From: JBAUHN01 sp049680295
Lineage (GTDB): Bacteria; Pseudomonadota; Alphaproteobacteria; Rhodobacterales; Rhodobacteraceae
DNA: 21,744 nt
Assembly: GCA_049680295.1 (NCBI GenBank)
Contig: JBAUHN010000470.1
Span: 1 to 21,744 of the forward strand
Direction: 5' to 3'
Shown here piece by piece: positions 7,984 to 15,042 of the stretch; position 1 is the first letter of the stretch; every line of letters starts with the position of its first letter. Made by a program: the position numbers and the translations under genes. Under the pieces are notes generated by a model that did no database searches, was not told where the DNA came from, and saw nothing but the letters and a program-made list of their open reading frames with translations.

Positions 7984-8795
7984 CGCGCAATCTGATCATC
8001 GGGGCTGCGCTGTCGCTGCTGGTTTTGCTGGCAGCAGCCCTGTCATTTGTCTGGACCCCGTTTGATCACGCGGCGATGAATATTCCGCAAAAGCTGCAAG
8101 CGCCTGGTGGTGTCCATGTGTTGGGCACGGACCATTTCGGACGCGATATTCTAAGCATGATCATGGTGGGTGCGCGCACCTCTATTGCGGTGGCGCTGGT
8201 TGCTGTGGGCATCGGCATGGGGCTGGGTGTACCGCTGGGGCTATGGGCTGCGGCGCGCAAGGACAGCCTGATGGATGAGCTGATTATGCGCGGCAATGAT
8301 CTGGTCTTTGCCTTTCCGTCGCTGGTGATTGCAATCCTGATCACCGCGATTTTTGGCGCAGGGGCGGTCAACGCGATCATTGCCATTGGGATTTTCAACA
8401 TCCCCGTCTTTGCCCGCATCACCCGTGGTGCGGCCCTGTCGCTGTGGCAGCGCGAATTTATCATGGCGGCGCGCGTTGCGGGAAAATCGGCGGCGCGCAT
8501 ATCGGCAGAACATATCCTGCCCAATGTGATGAACCTGTTGATTGTGCAAGGCACCATCCAGTTCAGTCTTGGCATTCTGGCCGAGGCGGGCCTGTCCTAT
8601 GTCGGTCTGGGTGCGCAGCCGCCGACGCCCAGTTGGGGCCGTATGCTGGCGGATGCGCAGACCTTGGTCAGCATCGCGCCGCATATGGCGCTGGTGCCTG
8701 GTTGCGCCATTATCCTCACGGTTTTGGGTCTGAACCTGATGGGCGATGGGTTGCGCGATTATCTTGACCCACGGCTGCGGGTGACGCGGCTATGA
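7980..8795 (+). CDS. Peptide-type ABC transporter permease (DppC family)
   Basis: The 271-residue protein has the second-permease signature of the DppC/OppC family. The motif HVLGTDHFGRDILSM after the first helix is diagnostic, followed by GARTSIAVALVAVGIG, an EAA loop around FIMAARVAGKSAARI, and the terminal AGLSYVGLGAQPPTPSWGRM with GDGLRDYLDPR. It forms the transmembrane heterodimer with the preceding permease. Start and stop overlap both neighbours by four bases (ATGA), indicating translational coupling within one operon. Confidence 0.93.
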   Translation: MTRNLIIGAALSLLVLLAAALSFVWTPFDHAAMNIPQKLQAPGGVHVLGTDHFGRDILSMIMVGARTSIAVALVAVGIGMGLGVPLGLWAAARKDSLMDELIMRGNDLVFAFPSLVIAILITAIFGAGAVNAIIAIGIFNIPVFARITRGAALSLWQREFIMAARVAGKSAARISAEHILPNVMNLLIVQGTIQFSLGILAEAGLSYVGLGAQPPTPSWGRMLADAQTLVSIAPHMALVPGCAIILTVLGLNLMGDGLRDYLDPRLRVTRL

Positions 8796-10405
8796 GTTTG
8801 CTACAGATCCGGAACCTGACCGTCGAGATTAATGGCACGCAAATCTTGCGCGATGTGTCACTGGATGTAGAGGCCGGGCAGATTGTTGCGATCACGGGCG
8901 AAAGCGGGTCGGGGAAATCCATGACGGCCCTTGCGGTGATGCAGTTGTTGCCCAAGGGGATGCAGGCCTCGGGTGCCATTGTGCTGCAGGACCAAGACCT
9001 GACCCAGACATCAGAGCCTGAAATGTGCCGCCTGCGCGGCAATGATGTCGGCATGGTGTTTCAGGAACCGATGACGGCGCTGAACCCGGTGCAGACCATC
9101 GGCGATCAGGTTGCGGAAACCATTCTGATCCACGGCGCCATGCCCGCAGATCAGGCCCGCATCCGTGCGGCTGAAATTCTGGACCGGGTTGGCCTGCCAA
9201 CCGAACGGTTCCCGTTGTCGCGCTATCCACACGAGCTGTCAGGCGGGCAGCGCCAGCGTGTGGTGATCGCCATGGCCATCGCGCTGCGCCCCAAATTGCT
9301 GATCGCGGATGAGCCGACAACGGCGCTGGATGTCACCACCCAGGCGCAGATCCTTGACCTGCTGCGCGGATTGGCGCGCGACTTTGATATGGGGCTGTTG
9401 ATGATCACCCATGATCTGGCGGTGGTTGCGGATATGGCTGATCGCATCGTCGTCATGCGGCACGGCCAGATTGTCGAACAGGGACCGACGGATCATCTGC
9501 TGGCCGACATGCAGCATTCCTACACGCAGATGCTGTTTGCCGCCTCGGGTCATCGCGTGGAGCTGCCTATCGCGCCAGAACCCATACCCTTGTTACAGGT
9601 CACTTCCGTCCGTCGCGATTACCGGATGCCGCGCAAAACTGTATTTGGCAAACCCGGTACATTCCGCGCCGTCAACAACGTATCGTTTTCGCTGCAAAAG
9701 GGCGAACGTCTGGGTCTGGTTGGCGAAAGCGGGTGCGGCAAATCAACCCTGACCCGCGCGATATTGGGGCTGGAGGAAGTCCAGCAAGGCCAGATCACGG
9801 TGGCTGGCGATCCGGTTTTTACCGATCACCGTCCCAACCTTGCAGTGCGGCGCAAAATGCAGGTGGTGTTTCAGGACCCCTTTGGCAGTTTCAACCCGCG
9901 GCACCGGGTTGAACGGTTGATCACGGAACCTTTTCATCTACTGGACGCACCGCCCATAGGTGGCGCCCGGCGCGATGCCATATCGGAGGCATTGGTGGCT
10001 GTCGGGCTGCACCCGGAGGACGCCAACAAATTCATTCATGAGTTTTCAGGCGGGCAACGCCAGCGTATCGCCATTGCGCGGGCTTTGATCATCCGACCTG
10101 AACTGATCTTGTTTGACGAAGCGGTCAGTGCGCTGGATGTTTCGGTCCGGGCGCAAATCCTTGATTTGCTGGTTGATCTGTGTACTGCCTACAATCTGAC
10201 GTATCTGTTTATCAGCCACGATCTAAGTGTTGTACGCACCATTACCGACCGCGTATTGGTGATGAAATCCGGTGAGATTGTCGAACAAGGCCCAACCGAA
10301 GATGTGTTTTCGAACCCCAAACATCCCTACACGAAATCGTTGATCGACGCGGCCCCGCAATTACCCGATCTGGATGCCCTGAAAAGGAACCTGACCCATG
10401 CCTGA
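8792..10405 (+). CDS. Fused double ATP-binding protein of peptide-type ABC importer (DppD-DppF fusion)
   Basis: This is a 537-residue protein with two complete ABC cassettes. The first has Walker A GESGSGKS (36-43), signature LSGGQ (149-153) and Walker B with Asp173-Glu174 (IADEPTTALD). The second has GESGCGKS (311-318), signature FSGGQ (418-422) and Asp442-Glu443 (LFDEAVSALD). Both have the H-loop (MITHDLAVV, FISHDLSVV). All catalytic elements are present, so both sites look active. Such fusions are common in Alphaproteobacteria and replace separate DppD and DppF subunits. It overlaps the upstream permease by four bases and the downstream dehydrogenase by eight, placing transport and catabolism in one transcript. 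Confidence 0.93.
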   Translation: MSLLQIRNLTVEINGTQILRDVSLDVEAGQIVAITGESGSGKSMTALAVMQLLPKGMQASGAIVLQDQDLTQTSEPEMCRLRGNDVGMVFQEPMTALNPVQTIGDQVAETILIHGAMPADQARIRAAEILDRVGLPTERFPLSRYPHELSGGQRQRVVIAMAIALRPKLLIADEPTTALDVTTQAQILDLLRGLARDFDMGLLMITHDLAVVADMADRIVVMRHGQIVEQGPTDHLLADMQHSYTQMLFAASGHRVELPIAPEPIPLLQVTSVRRDYRMPRKTVFGKPGTFRAVNNVSFSLQKGERLGLVGESGCGKSTLTRAILGLEEVQQGQITVAGDPVFTDHRPNLAVRRKMQVVFQDPFGSFNPRHRVERLITEPFHLLDAPPIGGARRDAISEALVAVGLHPEDANKFIHEFSGGQRQRIAIARALIIRPELILFDEAVSALDVSVRAQILDLLVDLCTAYNLTYLFISHDLSVVRTITDRVLVMKSGEIVEQGPTEDVFSNPKHPYTKSLIDAAPQLPDLDALKRNLTHA

Positions 10406-11846
10406 CGCCTTATGGTTTGACCCATCGCTGTGCCTGATCGGTGGCAAATGGGTGCCGTCGCAATCGGGCGAAACCCTGCCTTTGATCAATCCGTCTGATG
10501 GCACGGCTCTGGCACAGATCGCACGCGGAAGCGGCGCAGATATCGACGCCGCTGTCAGTGCCGCTGGTGCGGCCCTGCAGGGTGACTGGGGTCGGATGAC
10601 TGCGCTGGAACGGGGCCGTATTCTGACGCGTATTGGTCAAAAAGTGCTGGATCATGTTGACGCGCTGGCTGATCTTGAGGCGCGCGATGTTGGCAAACCG
10701 CTGACACAGGCGCGGGCCGATGCGGTGGCCCTTGCGCGCTATATGGAATTCTACGGCGGTGCTGCCGATAAGGTGCATGGCGCGACGATCCCCTATCTGA
10801 ATGGGTATACCGTCTATACGTTGCGCGAACCGCATGGCGTAACCGGCCACATCGTGCCCTGGAATTATCCGATGCAGATCATCGGACGCTCGGTCGGGGC
10901 GGCATTGGCGATGGGCAACGCTTGCGTGCTTAAACCCGCAGAAGAGGCCTGTTTGACTGCCCTTGCCTTTGCACAAATCTGCGTCGATGCGGGGTTGCCT
11001 GCGGGTGCGTTGAACGTGGTGCCTGGACTGGGGGCCGAGGCAGGTGTGGCGCTGTCCGGCCATCCGGGCGTCCAGCACATCAGTTTTACCGGCTCTGTCA
11101 AAACCGGTGCGTTGATCCAGCAGGCGGCAGGGGCAAATGTTGTGCCGGTCACGCTGGAACTGGGTGGCAAGTCGCCGCAACTGGTGTTTGACGATGCTGA
11201 TATTGATTCGGCTTTGCCGTTTTTGGTTAATGCGGGCATACAGAATGCCGGGCAGACTTGTTCGGCGTCTTCGCGTATATTGGTGCAGCGCGGGGTTTAT
11301 GATGTGGTTCGATCCCGGATGGCCGACGCCTATGGTGCATTGACGGTTGGACCTGCATTGAATGATCTGGCGCTGGGGCCGCTGATATCGGACCGGCAAA
11401 AACAAATCGTCGAAGGGTTCATTGCCAAAGGTCTGGATCTGACACTTGCCGCGCAAGGAACCCTGGTGGATGCGCCGGACGCCGGGGCCTATGTGCGACC
11501 GACGCTTTTTTCCGACGTGCCGCCCGATCATGCGCTGGCGCGCGATGAAATCTTTGGGCCGGTTCAGGTGCTGATCCCCTTTGATACCGAAGAAGACGCC
11601 ATTCGCATCGCCAACAGCACGGATTATGGTCTGGTCGCCAGCATTTGGAGCGCCAATGGCGCGCGGCAGATGCGGCTAGCCAAAGCTTTGAAATCCGGTC
11701 AGGTTTTCATCAACAACTACGGTGCGGGCGGCGGGGTTGAACTGCCGTTTGGCGGGGTTGGAAAGTCCGGTCATGGCCGCGAAAAAGGCTTTGAGGCGCT
11801 CTATGGGTTTTCGCAACTCAAAACCGTCGCGGCGTTTCATGGCTAA
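10398..11846 (+). CDS. NAD(P)-dependent aldehyde dehydrogenase
   Basis: The 482-residue protein is a full-length member of the ALDH superfamily, oxidising an aldehyde to a carboxylate in the cytosol. The nucleophile is Cys288 (AGQTCSASSR) and the general base is Glu254 (VTLELGGKSP). Their spacing of 34 residues is the family standard. PWNYPMQIIGRSV and FTGSVKTGA form the cofactor-binding region, and EIFGPVQVLIPF is conserved. Similarity of layout suggests the betaine-, aminobutyraldehyde- or gamma-glutamyl-aldehyde-type clade, but the substrate is not determinable here. The ATG overlaps the end of the ABC ATPase by eight bases. This suggests that the imported compound, or a product of it, yields an aldehyde. 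Confidence 0.9.
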   Translation: MPDALWFDPSLCLIGGKWVPSQSGETLPLINPSDGTALAQIARGSGADIDAAVSAAGAALQGDWGRMTALERGRILTRIGQKVLDHVDALADLEARDVGKPLTQARADAVALARYMEFYGGAADKVHGATIPYLNGYTVYTLREPHGVTGHIVPWNYPMQIIGRSVGAALAMGNACVLKPAEEACLTALAFAQICVDAGLPAGALNVVPGLGAEAGVALSGHPGVQHISFTGSVKTGALIQQAAGANVVPVTLELGGKSPQLVFDDADIDSALPFLVNAGIQNAGQTCSASSRILVQRGVYDVVRSRMADAYGALTVGPALNDLALGPLISDRQKQIVEGFIAKGLDLTLAAQGTLVDAPDAGAYVRPTLFSDVPPDHALARDEIFGPVQVLIPFDTEEDAIRIANSTDYGLVASIWSANGARQMRLAKALKSGQVFINNYGAGGGVELPFGGVGKSGHGREKGFEALYGFSQLKTVAAFHG

Positions 11847-11934
11847 AGAGATAAGACGCGGCCATTGACGAAAGGCATGATACCTCACAGGCTGGGGGCA
11901 TCCACCCACAACCATTTAGAACGGAGGCAAGCTC

Positions 11935-12681
11935 ATGCGACTGACAGGAAAAACCGCTATCGTCACCGGAGGTGCATCAGGATTTGGTGCCGGGATAGTG
12001 CGTAAATTCACCTCGGAAGGGTGCCGCGTGATGATCGCGGATATCAACGGCGTTGCAGCCCGCGAATTTGCAATCCAGATGGGCGATCATGCCATGGCAC
12101 AGCAGGTTGATGTCGCTGACGGGGCATCGGTTCAAGCGATGGCAATGGCTGCAAGGGATGCCTGGGGGCACGTCGACATCCTGATTAACAATGCCGGCGT
12201 CACCCATATGCCGCAACCGCTTGAAGACGTCACAGAGGACGATTTTGATCGTGTCTATAAGGTCAACATGAAATCGGTTTACCTGACGGCCCGCGCCTTG
12301 GTGCCGCATATGAAAAATCGCAAATCCGGGGCGATCCTGAATATTGCGTCGACGGCGGGTGTGTCGCCACGACCGCGGTTAAATTGGTACAACGCGTCCA
12401 AAGGCTGGATGATCACTGCGACCAAAACCATGGCTGTTGAACTGGCGGCAGATGGCATCCGTGTCAATGCACTGAACCCGGTGGCTGGGGAAACGCCGCT
12501 GTTGAAAACCTTTATGGGCGAAGATACCCCGGAAATTCGCGCCAAGTTCCTGTCCACGATTCCCTTGGGTCGCTTTTCGCAACCCGAAGATATGGGTAAT
12601 GCTGCGTGTTTTCTTTGCTCGGAGGAGGCCAGTATGATCACCGGCGTCGCAATGGAAGTCGACGGAGGTCGTTGCATTTGA
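11935..12681 (+). CDS. Short-chain dehydrogenase/reductase (classical SDR)
   Basis: The 248-residue enzyme has the classical SDR pattern. The cofactor motif is TGGASGFG (Gly12, Gly16, Gly18), followed by NNAG and the catalytic Ser139 (NIASTAG), Tyr152 and Lys156 (YNASK). The C-terminal part ends in ITGVAMEVDGGRCI. It would oxidise an alcohol or reduce a ketone with NAD(P). Annotation pipelines would probably call it FabG-like or glucose 1-dehydrogenase-like, but the context argues for a catabolic dehydrogenase. A GGAG Shine-Dalgarno precedes the ATG, after an 88-base gap from the aldehyde dehydrogenase. The stop overlaps the next start by four bases (TTGA). Confidence 0.9.
   Translation: MRLTGKTAIVTGGASGFGAGIVRKFTSEGCRVMIADINGVAAREFAIQMGDHAMAQQVDVADGASVQAMAMAARDAWGHVDILINNAGVTHMPQPLEDVTEDDFDRVYKVNMKSVYLTARALVPHMKNRKSGAILNIASTAGVSPRPRLNWYNASKGWMITATKTMAVELAADGIRVNALNPVAGETPLLKTFMGEDTPEIRAKFLSTIPLGRFSQPEDMGNAACFLCSEEASMITGVAMEVDGGRCI
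12664..12668 (+). promoter_or_regulatory. Ribosome-binding site GGAGG deciding the TTG start of the P1 amidase
   Basis: GGAGG lies inside the last codons of the SDR gene, nine bases before TTG 12678. Another in-frame TTG at 12672 is only three bases away, too close for initiation. The next upstream start in this frame would lie deep inside the SDR gene. Confidence 0.65.
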
Positions 12682-13679
12682 CGCCTGGGCCGCGAAATCT
12701 GATTACGGATGTGGCGGGCCTTAGGGTCGGCAATGCACAGAATGGGGCGTTGAAATCCGGCACAACTGTGTTGCTGGCCGATCAGCCGTTCACCGCATCC
12801 GTACACGTCATGGGCGGTGCGCCCGGCACGCGTGAAACCGATCTGTTGGCGCCTGACAAATCGGTGGCCGCCGTGGATGCGCTGGTGTTGTCGGGGGGGT
12901 CTGCCTACGGCTTGGATGCGTGTTCAGGTGTGGTTGACGGGCTGCGGGCGATGGGGCGCGGGTATGTTTTGGGCTCTGCGATTATTCCGCTTGTCCCCGG
13001 CGCGATCCTGTTTGATTTGCTAAATGGCGGGGCGAAGGAATGGGATGAAAACCCCTACCGTGATTTGGGCCGCCGCGCGCTGGAAACTGCAACACCAGAG
13101 TTTGGTATTGGCAGCGTTGGCGCCGGCACCGGGGCGTTGACCGCGATGCTGAAAGGGGGATTGGGGTCCGCGTCATTTCAACTGGATGATGGCACGATGG
13201 TCGGCGCTTTGGTCGCGGCCAATCCGCTGGGTGCAGTCACGACCCCCGGGGACCGCCATTTCTATGCAGCCCCTTTCGAAGTGGGTGGCGAATTTGGCGG
13301 TTTGGGTCCTGACCCCGCCAACGGATTGGGCCGTGATCTGACCAGCCGAAAAATGGCCGCGATGTCGGACCGCGCCAACACCACAATTGCGATTGTCGCC
13401 ACAGATGCGGCATTGACCAAGGCGCAGTGTCAGCGTGTTGCTATCGCCGCACATGACGGCATTGGGCGCGCAACCGTGCCGGCCCACACGCCCGGTGACG
13501 GAGACCTGGTCTTTGCGCTGTCAACTGCTGCGCGGCCGATGGAAAACCCGACCCGTGATCTGGGCGTCATCGGCCATGCGGCGTCGCTGTGTTTGTCGCG
13601 GGCGATTGCACGGGCAGTCTATGCGGCCACCCCGGCGCCAGATGATCTGTTGCAATGTTGGTGTGATGTGAACCTGTGA
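12678..13679 (+). CDS. P1 (DmpA/NylC, MEROPS S58) family autoprocessing aminopeptidase/amidase
   Basis: This 333-residue protein belongs to the N-terminal-nucleophile hydrolases that include the DmpA and BapA aminopeptidases and the nylon-oligomer hydrolase NylC. Early markers are ITDVAGLRVGNA, MGGAPGTRETDLL and LSGGSAYGLDA. The family cleavage region is RANTTIAIVATDA. By analogy with the known Asn-Thr cleavage of NylC, I predict self-cleavage between Asn234 and Thr235, freeing Thr235 as nucleophile and giving alpha (about 234) and beta (about 99) chains. No signal peptide is seen, so it acts in the cytosol on imported substrate. The start is TTG, overlapping the SDR stop. Known activities range from D- and beta-amino-acid peptides to amides and polyamides; the one here is unknown. 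Confidence 0.88.
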   Translation: MTPGPRNLITDVAGLRVGNAQNGALKSGTTVLLADQPFTASVHVMGGAPGTRETDLLAPDKSVAAVDALVLSGGSAYGLDACSGVVDGLRAMGRGYVLGSAIIPLVPGAILFDLLNGGAKEWDENPYRDLGRRALETATPEFGIGSVGAGTGALTAMLKGGLGSASFQLDDGTMVGALVAANPLGAVTTPGDRHFYAAPFEVGGEFGGLGPDPANGLGRDLTSRKMAAMSDRANTTIAIVATDAALTKAQCQRVAIAAHDGIGRATVPAHTPGDGDLVFALSTAARPMENPTRDLGVIGHAASLCLSRAIARAVYAATPAPDDLLQCWCDVNL

Positions 13680-13727
13680 ATGCCGCACCGCACCGATAGC
13701 AAGGCGCAGGGCGACATTCAGGGTCAA

Positions 13728-13826
13728 AGCGTTCGACGTTAAACCTGAATCACCCAACGCTGCCTGAAATCAAGGATTTCAACGCGTTAGGTGATAGGTG
13801 ACGTTTCAAGTCAAACGCAGAACGCT
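13728..13826. repeat. 99-base imperfect palindrome between convergent genes
   Basis: The outer ends AGCGTTC and GAACGCT match exactly. Inside, TCACCCAACGC (13750-13760) pairs with GCGTTAGGTGA (13784-13794) with one mismatch, and GAAATC/GATTTC (13766-13771, 13775-13780) pair exactly around a three-base AAG loop. The right arm is longer because TAGGTGA is duplicated in tandem at 13788-13801. There is no T-run, so it is not a classic terminator. It lies between the 3' ends of the P1 amidase and cytochrome c2 genes and could be a REP-like or miniature mobile repeat, or an mRNA 3' stabiliser. Confidence 0.7.
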
Positions 13827-13834
13827 GTAAGCCA

Positions 13835-14272
13835 TCAGTTGGCGGCGGCTGGTCCGACGGACGCCAGGTACGCGGCCACATCTTCACCGCCTTTTTTCAG
13901 TTTGAACGTCATTCTGGACTTGGCTTTGCTGTCGTCCAATGTCTCGCGCAGGAAACCACGTGGGTCTTGCAGGTAGCTGGCCAGATTGGCTTCGTCCCAG
14001 ACCAGGCCTGCTTCGCCTGCTGCGACCGTATCGTCGCCGTATTTGAACCCATCGGCGGTGCCTGCGGTCCGACCAATCACGCCATAAAGATTAGGGCCGG
14101 TTTTGCCGCCTTTGGCAATGACTGTGCCGTCATCGGCCACGATCATGTGGCATGACTTGCATTTACTGAAGGTTTTTTCACCAGCTTCCGCGTCGCCAGT
14201 GGAATGGCCGTCTGCAAATGCAGGGGCGGCGGCAAAGCTGACAGCGATCAAGGATGCGAATAGACGGGTCAT
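13835..14272 (-). CDS. cycA: Cytochrome c2 (class I c-type cytochrome)
   Basis: The 145-residue precursor has a Sec signal peptide of about 20 residues ending AAPAFA. The haem site is CKSCH (Cys38, Cys41, His42), with the axial Met121 in SRMTFKLKK. TGPNLYGVIGRTAG, WDEANLASYLQDP and the C-terminal helix follow the pattern of Rhodobacter cytochrome c2 closely. It would be a soluble periplasmic electron carrier from the bc1 complex to a cytochrome oxidase (and to a reaction centre in phototrophs). An AGGAGA Shine-Dalgarno precedes the ATG on the minus strand. It diverges from idi across a 158-base region. Assignment to c2 rests on recalled family pattern. Confidence 0.88.
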   Translation of the reverse strand: MTRLFASLIAVSFAAAPAFADGHSTGDAEAGEKTFSKCKSCHMIVADDGTVIAKGGKTGPNLYGVIGRTAGTADGFKYGDDTVAAGEAGLVWDEANLASYLQDPRGFLRETLDDSKAKSRMTFKLKKGGEDVAAYLASVGPAAAN

Positions 14273-14401
14273 ACGGGAATCTCCTGTGGATTAATGGGCA
14301 AAGAATATGGTGGAATGCACAAAGGTAACAGTCACTTAATTGCGATCACCCCGTGTTTGGAGTGGCGGTGCTGCATGGATTGGTGGCTACCACCTTGCAC
14401 T

Positions 14402-14423
14402 TTTTGCCGATCTGGTGGCAAAA
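14402..14423 (+). promoter_or_regulatory. Inverted repeat overlapping the idi ribosome-binding region
   Basis: TTTTGCC at 14402-14408 and GGCAAAA at 14417-14423 are perfect seven-base arms around an eight-base loop. The only Shine-Dalgarno-like AAAAGG upstream of the idi start lies within and just past the right arm. It could be an RNA hairpin affecting translation or a DNA operator. Confidence 0.4.
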
Positions 14424-14430
14424 GGCGGCC

Positions 14431-14973
14431 ATGACAACATTGATTCCCGCATGGGTGGACGGCACGTTGACCCCCGTTGAAAAGCTAGAAGCGCATGTCA
14501 AAGGCCTGCGTCACAAAGCGGTTTCTGTTTTCGTGCTGCATGGCGACGCTGTTTTGATGCAACGGCGTGCGATGGGAAAATATCACACGCCCGGCCTTTG
14601 GGCGAATACCTGCTGCACCCATCCAGATTGGGATGAGACGTCGCTCGATTGCGCCCATCGGCGTTTGAACGAAGAGTTGGGGATTACAGGGCTGTCACCG
14701 GAACTGCGGCACAATCTGGAATACCGCGCAGAGGTAGGCGGCGGGCTGATTGAGCATGAAGTCGTCGATGTGTTTGTCTGTGACATCGCGCAAGAACTGG
14801 TTGTGACGCCCAATCCGGACGAAGTGATGGCCACCGAATGGGTGCGGTTTTCAGATCTGGTGACCCGTGTCGCTGTACAACCGTCGCATTATACACCTTG
14901 GGTGCAGATTTACCTGCGCGACCACGCCCGGACAATCTTTGGCGCGGAAATGGCGGGTTCAGCTCCGGCTTAA
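14431..14973 (+). CDS. idi: Isopentenyl-diphosphate delta-isomerase, type I
   Basis: The 180-residue Nudix-fold enzyme interconverts isopentenyl and dimethylallyl diphosphate, supplying both C5 units for isoprenoids such as quinones and carotenoids. Cys62 in NTCCTHP corresponds to the catalytic Cys67 of the E. coli enzyme, and Glu110 in EHEVVDVF to its catalytic Glu116. HKAVSVFVL and RRLNEELGI are also conserved. The frame is open further upstream, but MTTLIPAWVDG at 14431 matches the usual start of Rhodobacterales homologues and gives the normal length. It diverges from cytochrome c2 and is followed 69 bases later by glycerol kinase. Confidence 0.92.
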   Translation: MTTLIPAWVDGTLTPVEKLEAHVKGLRHKAVSVFVLHGDAVLMQRRAMGKYHTPGLWANTCCTHPDWDETSLDCAHRRLNEELGITGLSPELRHNLEYRAEVGGGLIEHEVVDVFVCDIAQELVVTPNPDEVMATEWVRFSDLVTRVAVQPSHYTPWVQIYLRDHARTIFGAEMAGSAPA

Positions 14974-15042
14974 CCTTGCGCCACGCGCCAAGCCCTGTTT
15001 GAGTGAGCGCAATCAGTATGCGACACCAAAAGGGATGTTCCC

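Noticed and set aside
10410..11531. 373-codon open frame antisense to the aldehyde dehydrogenase
   Set aside because: This is a shadow frame; the dehydrogenase has catalytic Cys and Glu at canonical spacing.
11847..11934. TTGACG in the ALDH-SDR gap as a promoter
   Set aside because: The -35-like hexamer is good, but no acceptable -10 element lies 16-18 bases downstream.
12606..12677. ATG-started N-terminal extension of the P1 amidase
   Set aside because: It would lie inside the SDR gene, adds an Arg-rich segment not expected in the family, and lacks a ribosome-binding site. TTG 12678 has GGAGG at good distance.
14353..14430. Longer idi start giving a hydrophobic N-terminus
   Set aside because: The extension is not part of type I isomerases, and the product is cytosolic. 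The start at 14431 fits the known N-terminus.
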